Assembly: GCA_023333565.1 (NCBI GenBank)
Contig: JAJKFH010000052.1
Location: 1,922,001 to 1,986,000 of the forward strand
Direction: 5' to 3'
DNA from: Puffinus mauretanicus
Taxonomy: Eukaryota; Chordata; Aves; Procellariiformes; Procellariidae
DNA: 64,000 nucleotides
Shown piece after piece: positions 45,041 through 55,550 of this stretch (its first letter is position 1; every line of letters starts with the position of its first letter). The translations under genes and the position numbers were made by a program. The notes under the pieces were generated by a model. That model was not told where the DNA came from and made no database searches. It saw only the letters and a list, made by a program, of their open reading frames with translations.

Positions 45041-48000
45041 CTGCTGTTGCTGCTTCTGATTGCTGGTCTCCTCACTCATGCATGCTATGCCAATTAAGTA
45101 AGAACACAAATTCACCTTGAAAAGTTACTCTGTTTTCTGCTGAGATCACAAAGGCTTCTTCCATAAAGAGTGCGTGGAATCTCACAGGATTCCAAAAGCA
45201 AAAATCAAAGAGGTGTTTAAAACCATATAATTAATTCTGTGTTTTATAAAACTACTTTTCCAAGAGCTAAAAACCAAAATGTAAGTCAGGAACATCTGCT
45301 CTCACTGCCAAAAATTAACTTCCTTTCTGATTATTTTGTTTGTATTTTAGGAAGAATGAAATACAAGACTACAATGACTCTCCAGAATTCGAGCTGGTTC
45401 GCTGATTCCACTTTTTCTAAACCTCAGCTCCAGTTTAAAAAAAAAAAAAAAAAGCCTTTTTACTTTTTATTGTAAATATGACTTACAATTTTCAGTTTAC
45501 CTTTACATCACAGAACAGCATGTTACTACTCTCTGGCCACATTACAGCTTATAATTTCCACCTCTAACAACTGCTGTAAATGCTTCATGTGAACTGGCTT
45601 AGCACCACCAAACTGGCTTGGGAAGCCAGAGTTGTAACCTTATACCTTGAAAAATACTTCACATCCAAATTTCATATTAAGCTCAACAATCAGGCATTTT
45701 AGACATTCCCGGCACCTTCAAATTATCCAGGAGTAACAGGATGAAAACTTGTTGTAAATTAATACTGTTTAAAAGGCTTTAAGGACAAAGTTTCCAAAGA
45801 CATTCCTTACTTCCCCCTCTTCATTCCTCTGAAAACCCATCTTATATCACTAACCATGTAGGTTAACTTAAGTTACAGGTATTTTAATAGGGGATATTTG
45901 AAAGTCAAGTCTTCGTTTGCTTACTAGGCACTCCCAGGGTCAGGCTTCAGCACTTCCACAGAGTTTAAGACTAGAAGGAACTATTACAAACATTTCAGTT
46001 GAACTCCTGCACAAAACCAGTCAAATGCCATTAATGCCCCAAACATATCAGGACTGGATTTAAACGCTTTTCTTGTCAGCTACTGCCAGAGGGTGGAATC
46101 ACTGAGCCCCAGGGTCAAAGCTCAGAGAAAGCAGAGAAATCTTTCTCCAAATTTTGATGAGCTTTAGATGAGGCTTCAAACCTGAAACTTGGCAGACCTT
46201 AGCAGTTCTTAAATATTCTAAAATCTCCAGAATTATCTGTTGGACTTTTAGGCCTGTACAGTTCAGGAAGTAGCACTGCACTTAGAAGCACTGAGAAAAC
46301 TTGGGAACTCTTTTCTTCAAGAGATGGGTTATTCTCACAAACTGCAGGGTATTCCTAAGGGATAAGAGCACAGTCTAGCAGCAAAGTAATCCCACATATG
46401 CCAATTTCTTGAGCAGAATAAGATCCTGTTATCAAATATCTATTTTTAATAGGTGTGAATACCCAGACTGATGGGCATGTTTTTGCATTTTAACGTAATC
46501 AAAGGCAATTCCCTTTGCAAACACATTGTTATTAGAAATGTTTTTAAAACGTTCACCTACTTTTATTGATGCCTTGTTTACAGGTATTACAGTTGATACT
46601 TTGGCTCTGCCCGTGTGTCTTTAAGTGGCTGGTGATATATGCTGCACTCAGAAGTTTACCACAGATATTACACGATACCTTTCCTTCATGGCGCACCATG
46701 TGTGTCCGCAGTCTGTCTTTGGTGGCAAAGGCAGCAGTGCACGTCTATATGAAGGATAACAGTTACACTTGAAGTGCAGACAGCATCATTACAGTATGAA
46801 TTACATGCCCACTGTAAGCCTATTTTACCTTGTAGGTGCAAACAGTATCCTAAGGATATTGACAACCTTAAGTTTTACCTGTATTTATAGAGAAACCAAA
46901 ACGAAACTACTAAAGAGACTGAAAATGGAAGTTGGCTTCTGAGACAATTGGGACAAAAATCATACTCTATACTACTTGAACTTTCTTAAAATAGCGAGTT
47001 GCCTTACCTACCAAAACAAGAGGTAGCTTATTAAAAAAAACCTAAAACAGGCAAAGTTGGGTTTTGATAACAATTTCACTGCATAAATCTGAACTTGATA
47101 TCTTAAGTTGCTCAATTACTTCTGTTCCAATCCAAATCAGAACAAGGAAGCGAAACCTTTTTCTAACACTATTCTTTTTCCACAGGACTTTTATTTAATA
47201 TGATGAGTCACTAAAACACAGGCTGGAACAAGCATGGATATTCCAAGCAAAACAGTTAATTGTTCAAGGGCAGTCAAGTTATTTCTCTTATACTCAGTCA
47301 TCAACTTACAAGAACTTGCTTTCACCTTCCAGCAAAATAACAGATCCAGAATCAACTATTCCAATCCATTTTAAACGGATATACTGAGAAACACATTTAA
47401 TTTAAATATGCTGCGAAACACATTGCACACATTACTCCCGTAATCAGCACTGAGCTGAGGATGCTGTTACAATCCTACTACTAAGTTAAGCACACTGTAA
47501 AACAGCACACCTATGTTGTTCTCCAAGAAAGCAAAAAGCCTCTAATCCTCCTAAAAAAGTAGCCACAGCATCGTTTTAAACTGCCCCGACACTTACATCA
47601 GAACTACAGTGGTGCTGGTATGTAAGGCAGATGCGACTTTATTCCTAAACTCGCTTTCCAAAGAAAAATCCAGGAGCAAAGATTATTCACCTGAGATTCT
47701 AACGCAATAATGTATTGTTCTTAATAAATCATTTTAGCCCTTACTTGGCATTTGAAGGGTCTCTCTGTTGAGTGAACATGTTTAACGTGACAGCTTAAAT
47801 GATCAGGCCTGCAAAAGAAGAGAGGAACAGAAAAGAAAACGCATACTGTTACAAATACATAGTAATGACACCTGGGCTAGCGGTGCTGAACACTGTGCTG
47901 ATGACCCCTCGCAGCCCACATCCCCTCTGCACGGCAAGATTAAATACGTTCCCCGTACCTACGCGGTGGCTTTCAGCTAGAGTAACACATAGTTACGCTG

Positions 48001-51000
48001 AGACCCAACCTGCAGTTTAAAACTTAAGCGTGTTCTTCTCACACACCTGAAAATGGTACGTTTGGTCGTACCTTGTGTAAAGGTGACAGATCAACAGCTC
48101 TAAAGGTTGAAGTTTTCTCTGTTGCAAGCACAGATATAAATACAGCCAGCAGCAATGCAAGCTCCCCCACAATGCTCTGTCAGTACGCCTCAACCTTGCT
48201 CTGAGGCAAGGAGACAGTTTGCCTGCCATGCCCCATTCGGTCAGTGACCTTAGCAAAGGCTGGTAAAGGGGCTCCGTGGTCACCACCAGCGACACAGACA
48301 CGTGTCCTACGGGACCTGGATGAGGTCGCGAAATCATTTCAAAACATTCTCATAAAAAAGCGACCACTTTTGGCCACTGCCAATCTGGCTCAGATCAAGA
48401 CCCACGCCCTAGAGGTAAACAAGGCTCTTTATCCCCTCACCAATCTTCTAAGATGTCTGGTTCTCCTAGCCCCTCGCTATGATAGCTTAACCCTTCTTGG
48501 TTATGAAAAGCCAATACTTGAGCTCGCCTGGGATTTTCTACATGGTACCTCGAGAAGCCTTTTCCACAAACACCACAGGTGTATGGTTTCGTGATGCCAC
48601 CTTCGTGAGACCTCACGTGGTAGGTCATGCGATCCTTTCTCTTGAAGCGCTGATTGCAAATTGGACATTCAAAGGGTTTTTCATCTGAGTGGGACAGCTT
48701 GTGCCGGTTGAGGTGGTAGACATCCCTGAAGGCCTTTCCACACATCTCACAAGCGTGGTTCTTCTTAACGGGCTTGCTGGGCTTCTTCACTGTCTGAGTC
48801 ACTGCCATAGCCGTTGCGCCGGCACTACTGCTGGGGTTGGTGGCAGAGGAAGACGTAGTGACTGTGGACAGGATGCCTGCGATCGTCGAAACCAATGAAC
48901 TTCGGCTGTTGTCACCAGCGATGGTCGAGATAAGGGGCACCATTGTGGTGGGAGTTTTCTTTGGCCGTGACACTAACTTTATCCCTGTGTGGCAGGACTC
49001 GTGACGCCTCAAATGGTAGCTGTCCCTGAAAGCTTTGCTGCAGTAAGTGCACACAAAGGAGGTTTTAGGTTTTTCCTTTTTAATCCCAACAATAGCATCC
49101 TTTAATGTTTCTGGTGCAGGCTGAGGTTTCTGCGTTATTGGTAAGGGCAGAATCGGCTTCTGATCGGGTGGCTCAACAGCAGAGCTCAGGAGAGGCAACA
49201 AACTGTTCTGTGCTGCCTGCTGTTGGTGATGTGAGGCTTCGTGTGCCTAAAACCAAACATTCACACTTAAATTCTATTGATGGGTGCTCACTTTGACACG
49301 GTGAGAACATTTACAAACTACAGGAAAGCACATTCTAGACCAAAAGCCATTGAAGTAACAACTGGAAAAGGTTACATAATTTTGTTTTTGGACAGGATAA
49401 ACCGCTCGCGCTTTACATGCATTCGCTGTGCAGATTCTGTGGTAAGTGTAGGAAGGCACACATCATAACAATCAAATAATTATTACGTTTCCGGAGGGCA
49501 ACACTTCTTATGGAAGACAACTAGGTACTTGTCAGATCTTTTACTAACACAGCGTTTGATCTTTACATAACAGATAACTTGTTTTGCTAACGATCATATC
49601 AGATGCCACCTTGGGACTATCTTTGGAGCATATGAATGTACTGATGGGAGTTGCAAAATAACGCCCCACCTTTAAGCCGAGCTTAGTGCACATTGAGAAT
49701 TAAACTGCAGCCACAGAGAGCCAGGATGAGATAAGGCGTCTTATTTAAACAGCGTGTTCATACCAGTGTGTTAGCACTGAAACCAAAGCAACTTGAATCG
49801 AGAGCTGTCTAAAGCCACATTTCTATATTTAGCAGGTTCCCACCGCATTTATACACTGACCACTGTGCTCTTTGCGTCTGGAAACTAATAAGAATAGTGA
49901 CATGTTCTTTTTCTCTTCATCAGCAGCTACTTTGTGATAGGAAGAGAAGCTGATCAATAAGCACTGGTGGACATCTAGAGATGCTGGAGAACAGTTGGGG
50001 GGGGGGGGTGAAAAAAAGACCTGAAAGCTGTTTCAAACAGCAAATACCAACTGACTCTGAACTACAGAATCAGTGGGAGAAGCTAAAGGGAAGAGACAGA
50101 GGTGGACCCCCCCACGAGCATGCCGCAGCGAGCACTGCTCAGCTGAGCTGCAGCCTGCGCTGCAACAGGCTGTCCTACACGCTTGTATTAGGTGCTGTTT
50201 ATTCTAAGGCAGAAAACACTGTTATTAAAACTCATCCAGTCAGACTGGGACAAAACCCTAGCAGATACAGTTTTAAAGTGGTTTAGAAACCACACAGACC
50301 AATTCAGCCTAATGGAGCATTAAAATAAATCACTCTAGCACCTTAAGCCAGTTTAAGTGCATCTGTATTCAAGATGTGCCTCAGTCTCATCAGCCCAGTT
50401 TTAAATCAGTCTTGTTACTAACGTAGCGTGCCAGGTCTGAAGCTGAGTTTGGAGAAACTTGCATTCCCATTAGATCAGCACTGCAGCCTTCCAGGACTTC
50501 TTCCCTACGGTTTCCTTCACAAAATAACACGTACTTCACTTCATGACTCGAGGCTGAGAGCTGAATAAAACGCTGTGCTGGCTTGCAACCCCCAACTTGT
50601 CTACTTTTACGTTGGTTGAGGATGGACAGCTGCATGAAATGCACTCAGGCTAATACTCTTCCTAAGTGAATCCGTTTCATCGCGTCCTTTGGAGAAGTCA
50701 GTATTTCTAGAAGCTCACTTTGGGACTTTTTCTTAGTTGCATCCAAGCTCCGGCCGCTTTGCCTCTCCCCATCGCAGCAGTGACTACAGCCACCTCGGTG
50801 CAACTCTCCCTCGGCTGCAGCGGGGCTCCCACCTCCTTCTGCCACCGCATAAGCCCTGCGGCACTTTAGCCACTCATTTTTCAGGAGCGCGATGCCGGTG
50901 ATCTTTGGATAAAAGCCACCGGTGGATACAAACACTAACCCACGTGGTTATGAATACGTGCTCCCTCACACTCCAAGCCTATCTGACAGGAAAATGGTTC

Positions 51001-54000
51001 ACGGGAGAAAGCCCGGATTCAGTATGGTAACAGGAGACAAAACCTGTGGGAATTGTTAGGAGCCAGGCCAGCCTGTCCGTTCCTATCTGCATTTTACGTC
51101 CCATCTGTGCCGAAGCTCGGGATGCAACAGGTAAGCTGAACATTACCACACCGCGCCTGGCCACAGCAGCCACCTCACACAACAGCCTAAGGGGCCGGTT
51201 TGCAGAAGAGATTGCTGAAGAGTCGAATGCAAAACTCTCCCAGAGGCTACGCTGCTAAATCAGGGCACGGCACAAGCTCCAGCATCTCCGTTAAACTTTT
51301 GCCTGACTTCAGTGACAATTGTGGATTTTCAACCATTTATTTTCTGTGTTTTTAAAAAGCGATTGAGACATCTACATTGCATAAAGAGAATAGAGTATGT
51401 ACAATACACATTGAAAGTACAATATTAAGCAAGTTGTGTACTTAAATACAATTTTAATTTAAAAAAATTCTAAAATGTTTTACAGCCAACTTTAAATAAG
51501 CATTAAACAATGTTGTTAGACTGCATCAGAAGACACTTAAGAGCACCTAAGGATAGCTCCAGAGATACAGTTTCAAAGGCAGAGCTAGCAGATCGGATAA
51601 TAGAGAGCCCAAATCCTTTGGACAAGGTTCAAACTTATGCAGTTTATGGATATTTTTAAGCCTTAAAGAATAGTCAGCACTTCGAGGTAACGATGCACTT
51701 ATTCCTACGGAACCAACAGAGACGGTGGACATAAAACAATGTATATTCATAAGGCTACAGGCTATGAAGCCGCTGCTTATGTAAGTCTGCTTATCTAGGT
51801 TCCCAGATAACCAGTGTTATTAGCAGCGCTGTCTTTCTAACAACCCCTCTTCGCAACAAGCAGTATTCCTCAGTTTCCAAGAGCTGCCCGCATTAAAGCC
51901 TTTTAAAAAAGGATCAGCCAGTACTTTTTTTTTAACTCGCTGTTCAAGAAGGGAAGACAGCACCTGCTGCACGCCTCTTGCAAGTCATTTTTATTCAGGC
52001 ACAGACCACGGTTTTACTTGACCTAGCATTAATGTCAAGTCAACATTTTTGCGATATTTTGATCGCCTGGGACAGGCTCTCGTGCAAAATACCCTCATGC
52101 TATCACTATTTTTTTCCTTCCTGGGGGGCAGTAAACAAACAAAAAAACCCCCTGTAATTCATGACCCGGAGTAGTAGGATGTGGCATTGTGAACTTCCAA
52201 TGCCAGAGGCTAAAATATTTTTGCGCTCCAGCCTTAATGTGAGAGCAACAAATTAGCATGAGTCATATCTTGAACACTGTTTGACGGATGATTCCTCCTC
52301 ACATTAACAGATACAACTTTCACTTTCCAAGCAGATACTAAAAGTGGTTTTCAAAATATGCATTTCAGGGACTAATAATATCCAAACAAGAGCTGCTTAT
52401 TCAGTCTCACAATTGTTTCTTTAAAAAGATACAATTCATCAAAATGCCACCTAAACACAATCAAACAACTTTATTTGGAAAGAGCAATTTACAGTCACAT
52501 ATCCCATTGCTAGCAAGACTAAAATTAAGACATTGCAACCTCCTCTAAAAACATTTTGCTAAAAATTACAACTTTACACACCGCGTATTAAACTGTCCCT
52601 TAGAAATCCTGTCACAGCTGAAACACACACTTGGTAAAACTCCCCCCACGAAGAATGAGCGTGTATATTCAGTCACTTGCACTTGTTATTTAACTGATGC
52701 CGGGGAGGGGGCCGGGAGGGGCTTTTAAATCCACTTTTTGTTACTAGTTTTAACTAATCAGTTGGATCTTGGCTGACATGCTGTTGGTGAGAATGGGAAG
52801 AAGAAAAACTAAAGTCACATCAGGAGTATCTTAACAGTGCTTTCTGCTGGGTGCATTAGGATGCTCGCACCCTAAGTTGTTGGTTTTAACAAAATGACTC
52901 AAGAAACAATATTCAGCATTTATTATGAGGTCTTAAAGCTTTATTATTTGGGGCAAAAAAAAAAAAATCAGAGGAAAATTTCCACGTCACGGTTTTATGA
53001 AGATGCTTCCAAGTCGCACACAGCTAAGTATGTTAGGAGAATGAACTGCTGACTCCTTAATTAAAAGCAGCAAAGTCTACTTCTAAATCAAAGTGTGACA
53101 TTGCTATTCCAAAATACAGTACCCTTCAAAAAAATAAAGACGAGCAGCAAGAAACTGGACACGTACTTGAAAGCATTACTTGGCATTTCTTACAGAGGTT
53201 GCTGCAATACCATATTGCCAGCCTACGAATAATTTCCCCTCGAAAACGCTCAGCTGTGAGCCTGGGAGGCAGCAAGGTGATAGAACAGCCCCAACTCGGA
53301 AGAAGATGGCCCTAAACTAAGGAGATTAACTTCTTAGCGTGAAGTTTCCTATGTGCGAATCACAACTGCCCACTAGAGTGAGAAATAATTCACAAGACCT
53401 CAGCCAAACTCGATGGCATCACCCGCATTAATCACGAAAAGGCGGAAAACCCAGCGCCCAGCTCCCGGTACCGGCTCCCCGGAACATTCCCGGCGTGTTT
53501 TCGGAGGCAGAACACCCGAGCGAGTGACTCATCCCTCGGTACTTGCAAGGGAAAAATTTTCCTCTCTAAAGGAATGGTGCTCGCTCTTGGCGGATTTATT
53601 CATTCAACTCAGGTTTTCAAACTCGTGTCACGGGTTGGGTTTGGGTTTAATTCTGAGGAGGACAGTGAGTAAGCGAGTGACCGCCACTGGGAATGTGCAA
53701 AGAGGATTTTTACCTTGAGAAAGGTGATGTGTGGGGCTTCCCCCCCCCCCCGGCTGCAATTACACGTTTTATGTTTTCAAGCTCAAAAAGAGCAGGAGGC
53801 ATCAGAAAACAATCCGGCGTGAAAGGGCTCGGCTCACAAAAGCCAGGGGAGGATTTTTTTTTTTAATTTTTTTTTTGGTACACTGGATTTTCTTCGGAAT
53901 TACATAAACAGCGGTGTTTTTAAGTCAGTCTTTCGCAGACAGAACGGGGAAAAATTGTGACTCAGTTGGCAAAGGGAGGGGTTGCACGCTCCACCGTCCC

Positions 54001-54693
54001 TATTCCTCCCTATTACCGTTAGCATTTCGCCAGTTTTTACAGAAATCCGGCCCGCTCGCGTCCTATTTTAAAAGAAAACAAGCTCCCTCGTCACCCGGCC
54101 CCTGAGTCAGGCTGTTTAAAGAGGGATTAATTTATTCTTCCAGACACGGTGTTTGTTCCATCGGGGTTTTGTTAGAGCCCGGTGGAAGGCTGGTAGGGTT
54201 TTTTTTCTTTATTTTTGGCGGGGGGGAGAGAAAAACACACAAAAAAAAAAAAAAGAAGCGATTTCGGTTTTTTGGGGGGAAAGAGAAAAATTAAAAAAAA
54301 AAAAAAATATAAACACTGCCCTCTTTTTTTTTAAAAAAAAAAAAAAAAGGAAAAACATTCCGGGGCGGCGGCGGAGCGTCGTGCGCGATCAGCTCGGGGG
54401 AGGCTGGCGGGGAGAAAGTGCAGGAGGGAAAGGAGGGAAAAGAGCTGCCGGCGGCGCGGGGCCGGGTCAGCCGCTGCCCCGGGCGGGCCGGGCCGGGCCC
54501 CGCCGCCGCCGCGGGCCGGGCCGGGGGAGGCGGGCGGGAGGCCGGGCGGCGGCGCTGACTGACAGCCCCGGCCTAGCGGGGAGCCCGGCGGGCGGCCGCC
54601 CGCCCGCGGCCGCTGAGGGGAGGGGGGGCGCGGGCAGCGCCGGCCGCCGCGGGGCCTCACCTGAAAGAGGAACGCGGTCCAGTTGGCCTCCAT
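41796..54693 (-). CDS. VEZF1: Vascular endothelial zinc finger 1 (VEZF1; chicken BGP1), 6 coding exons
   Basis: A nuclear C2H2 zinc-finger transcription factor needed for endothelial development. Known in chicken as BGP1, it binds homopolymeric dG:dC and protects CpG islands and insulators. Coding exons on the minus strand: 54693-54661, 49246-48549, 47808-47745, 46744-46561, 45084-44869 and 42223-41796; 1623 nt, 540 aa plus TAA (human 521). It starts MEANWTAFLFQ in an ideal GCCATGG context. Six fingers: residues 75-97, 176-197, 204-225, 233-256, 262-284 and 288-309 (the sixth is non-standard, CNIC...H..H). Fingers 1 and 2 are separated by a Ser/Thr-rich linker. A Q36 run (338-373) follows, then a Val/Thr/Pro/Asn-rich C-terminal region of degenerate hexad-like repeats ending LPTSPPW. 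The extra length over human is explained by the longer poly-Q. All splice phases close. No paralogue resemblance would change the call. Confidence 0.98.
42818..42872 (+). repeat. T-rich low-complexity tract with T19
   Basis: GTTTT units pass into a 19-base T run in VEZF1 intron 5. Confidence 0.9.
43380..43399 (+). repeat. A20 homopolymer
   Basis: About twenty consecutive A residues in VEZF1 intron 5. No retroelement body adjoins it. Confidence 0.9.
44495..44529 (+). repeat. (GT)n-(TA)n compound microsatellite
   Basis: Alternating GT passes into an imperfect TA run with one CA interruption, in VEZF1 intron 5. Confidence 0.9.
44869..45084 (-). CDS. VEZF1: VEZF1 coding exon 5 (poly-glutamine)
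   Basis: 216 nt encoding CMSEETSNQK, 36 consecutive glutamines (45052-44945, mixed CAG and CAA), then HVTSWPGKQVETLRLWEEAV and KARKK. The acceptor is GGCATAG|CATG and the donor is AAAG|GTAAAA. Confidence 0.97.
44945..45052 (-). repeat. VEZF1: CAG/CAA repeat encoding Q36 in VEZF1
   Basis: 36 uninterrupted Gln codons, a mosaic of CAG and CAA with the longest pure CAG stretch about five codons. A single Lys codon separates the run from one further Gln. Confidence 0.97.
45437..45453 (+). repeat. A17 homopolymer
   Basis: A run in VEZF1 intron 4, about 350 bp upstream (minus sense) of exon 5. Confidence 0.9.
45956..46060 (+). repeat. Possible ancient amniote interspersed repeat
   Basis: The stretch reading AGAGTTTAAGACTAGAAGG, then GAACTCCTGCACAAAACCAG, resembles a dispersed repeat that I remember from turtle, crocodile and bird genomes (forms like GAGTTTAAGGCCAGAAGGGA with CCTCCTGCACAA). 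I cannot name its family. Confidence 0.4.
46561..46744 (-). CDS. VEZF1: VEZF1 coding exon 4 (fingers 5-6)
   Basis: 184 nt encoding TCTAAFATKDRLRTHMVRHE, finger 6 and INCNTCKQGINK. The acceptor is CATATAG|ACG and the donor is AAAA|GTAGGT. Confidence 0.97.
47745..47808 (-). CDS. VEZF1: VEZF1 coding exon 3 (finger 4 end, finger 5 start)
   Basis: 64 nt encoding PDHLSCHVKHVHSTERPFKC and Q. The acceptor is TTTTGCAG|G and the donor is CAA|GTAAGG. It is too short to stand out as an open frame. Confidence 0.97.
48549..49246 (-). CDS. VEZF1: VEZF1 coding exon 2 (fingers 1-4 start)
   Basis: 698 nt beginning AHEASHHQQQAAQNS and ending within GFSR of finger 4. The acceptor is GTTTTAG|GCAC. The donor AG|GTACCA follows, so the frame past it is intronic. 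Fingers 1-3 are complete here. Confidence 0.97.
49997..50008 (+). repeat. Poly(dG:dC) tract, G12
   Basis: Twelve consecutive G on the plus strand in VEZF1 intron 1, about 750 bp upstream of exon 2. VEZF1/BGP1 protein binds such tracts. Confidence 0.85.
53740..53751 (+). repeat. Poly(dC:dG) tract, C12
   Basis: Twelve consecutive C on the plus strand, about 0.9 kb inside VEZF1 intron 1 from the exon 1 donor. Confidence 0.85.
54228..54352 (+). repeat. Cluster of A-tracts at the CpG-island border
   Basis: Three A-runs of about 14-17 bases, with T/G interruptions, lie 300-430 bp downstream of the VEZF1 start codon and abut the GC-rich island. Such poly(dA:dT) runs disfavour nucleosomes. Confidence 0.8.
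54661..54693 (-). CDS. VEZF1: VEZF1 coding exon 1
   Basis: 33 nt encoding MEANWTAFLFQ. The donor is CAG|GTGAGG. It is the only ATG in this frame; the same frame stays open upstream to about 55686. Confidence 0.96.
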
Positions 54694-54773
54694 GGCGGGG
54701 GCGTCCCGGCCCTCGGCGGGCGGCGGCGGCGGCTCCGGCGGCGCGGCCCCCCCCTCCCTCCTCCGGGCCCCAG

Positions 54774-54821
54774 CTACATGGAGCCGACAACAAAGCGGCG
54801 GCGGCGGCGGCGGCTCAACAT
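54774..54821 (-). CDS. Upstream open reading frame of VEZF1 (15 codons)
   Basis: On the minus strand, ATG at 54821 to TAG at 54774 encodes MLSRRRRRRFVVGSM. It ends 80 nt before the VEZF1 ATG and lies in the 5'UTR if transcription starts above 54821. The arginines come from a (CGC)6 run. Confidence 0.4.
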   Translation of the reverse strand: MLSRRRRRRFVVGSM

Positions 54822-55550
54822 GGCAGCGCCGAGCGGCCGCTTCCGCTAACCTCCGGGCTGCACCACTGCGGCCCAGAGGGGGGAGGCGGCGGCGCGGCGG
54901 CCCGGCGGGGCGGCGCGGGCCCGGGCCGCCGCGGCGCCGCCCCCGCCGCTCCCCTCGCCTCGGGGCGGGCGGCGGACCCGGGGCGGCGCGGCAGGGCGGC
55001 GGGGCGGGCGGCGGGGCCGGGGCGGCGCGGCAGGCCGGCCGCCCCCCCCGCGGGGCTGGCAATGGGCCGGTCCCGGGCTGGGGAAGCCGAGGCGCGCTGT
55101 GGCGAGAGAAGATGGAGGAGCGGGCGAGGTGTCCAGGGCCGCCGCCGCCTCCTCCTCCTCGCCGCGCCGCGCCCCGGCCCGGCCCGCGGGGGCCGCCCGC
55201 GCCGCCCGCCCTCCCCTTCTCCCCTCCCCGCCCGCCGCCCCCGCCCGCCGCGCGGGGAGGCAACCGCGGGGGCGGCGGCGGCGGCGGCGGCGGGGGGCGG
55301 CTTCGCCCGCGGGTGCGGGCCGGCGGCGGGCGGAGGCCCCGCACGTGCCGCCCCGCCCGCCGGCGGCAGCGCCGGGACCGGCGGGGCGGGGGGGGGGACG
55401 CGGGGCCGCCGCGGCCCCGGCCCACCCGGGGATCGGCCCCGGCCCACCCGGGCTGCCGCGGCCCGAGCGGCCCCTGCCACCTGCTCGGGTCCCTGTGAGG
55501 CCGCGCCGGGCTGGCCCGGGTCTCGCACCCAGCCGGGCTGCGGTCCGGGG

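Larger units (their letters stand above)
42224..48548 (-). other. VEZF1: VEZF1 introns 2-5
   Basis: Intron 5 is 44868-42224, intron 4 is 46560-45085, intron 3 is 47744-46745 and intron 2 is 48548-47809. All are AT-rich with homopolymer and dinucleotide repeats (separate entries) and one possible old interspersed repeat near 46.0 kb. No other exon is recognised. Confidence 0.8.
49247..54660 (-). other. VEZF1: VEZF1 intron 1
   Basis: 5.4 kb of mostly AT-rich sequence. A G12 run lies at 49997-50008, a C12 run at 53740-53751, and very long A-tracts at 54228-54352 directly beside the CpG island. No coding exon is recognised. Confidence 0.8.
54350..55550 (-). promoter_or_regulatory. VEZF1: CpG-island promoter of VEZF1
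   Basis: About 1.2 kb of extremely GC-rich, CpG-dense sequence spanning exon 1. It has many GGGCGG boxes, a G10 run at 55388-55397, an imperfect 39-bp duplication near 54978-55034, and no TATA box. The transcription start lies somewhere above 54693. Confidence 0.75.
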
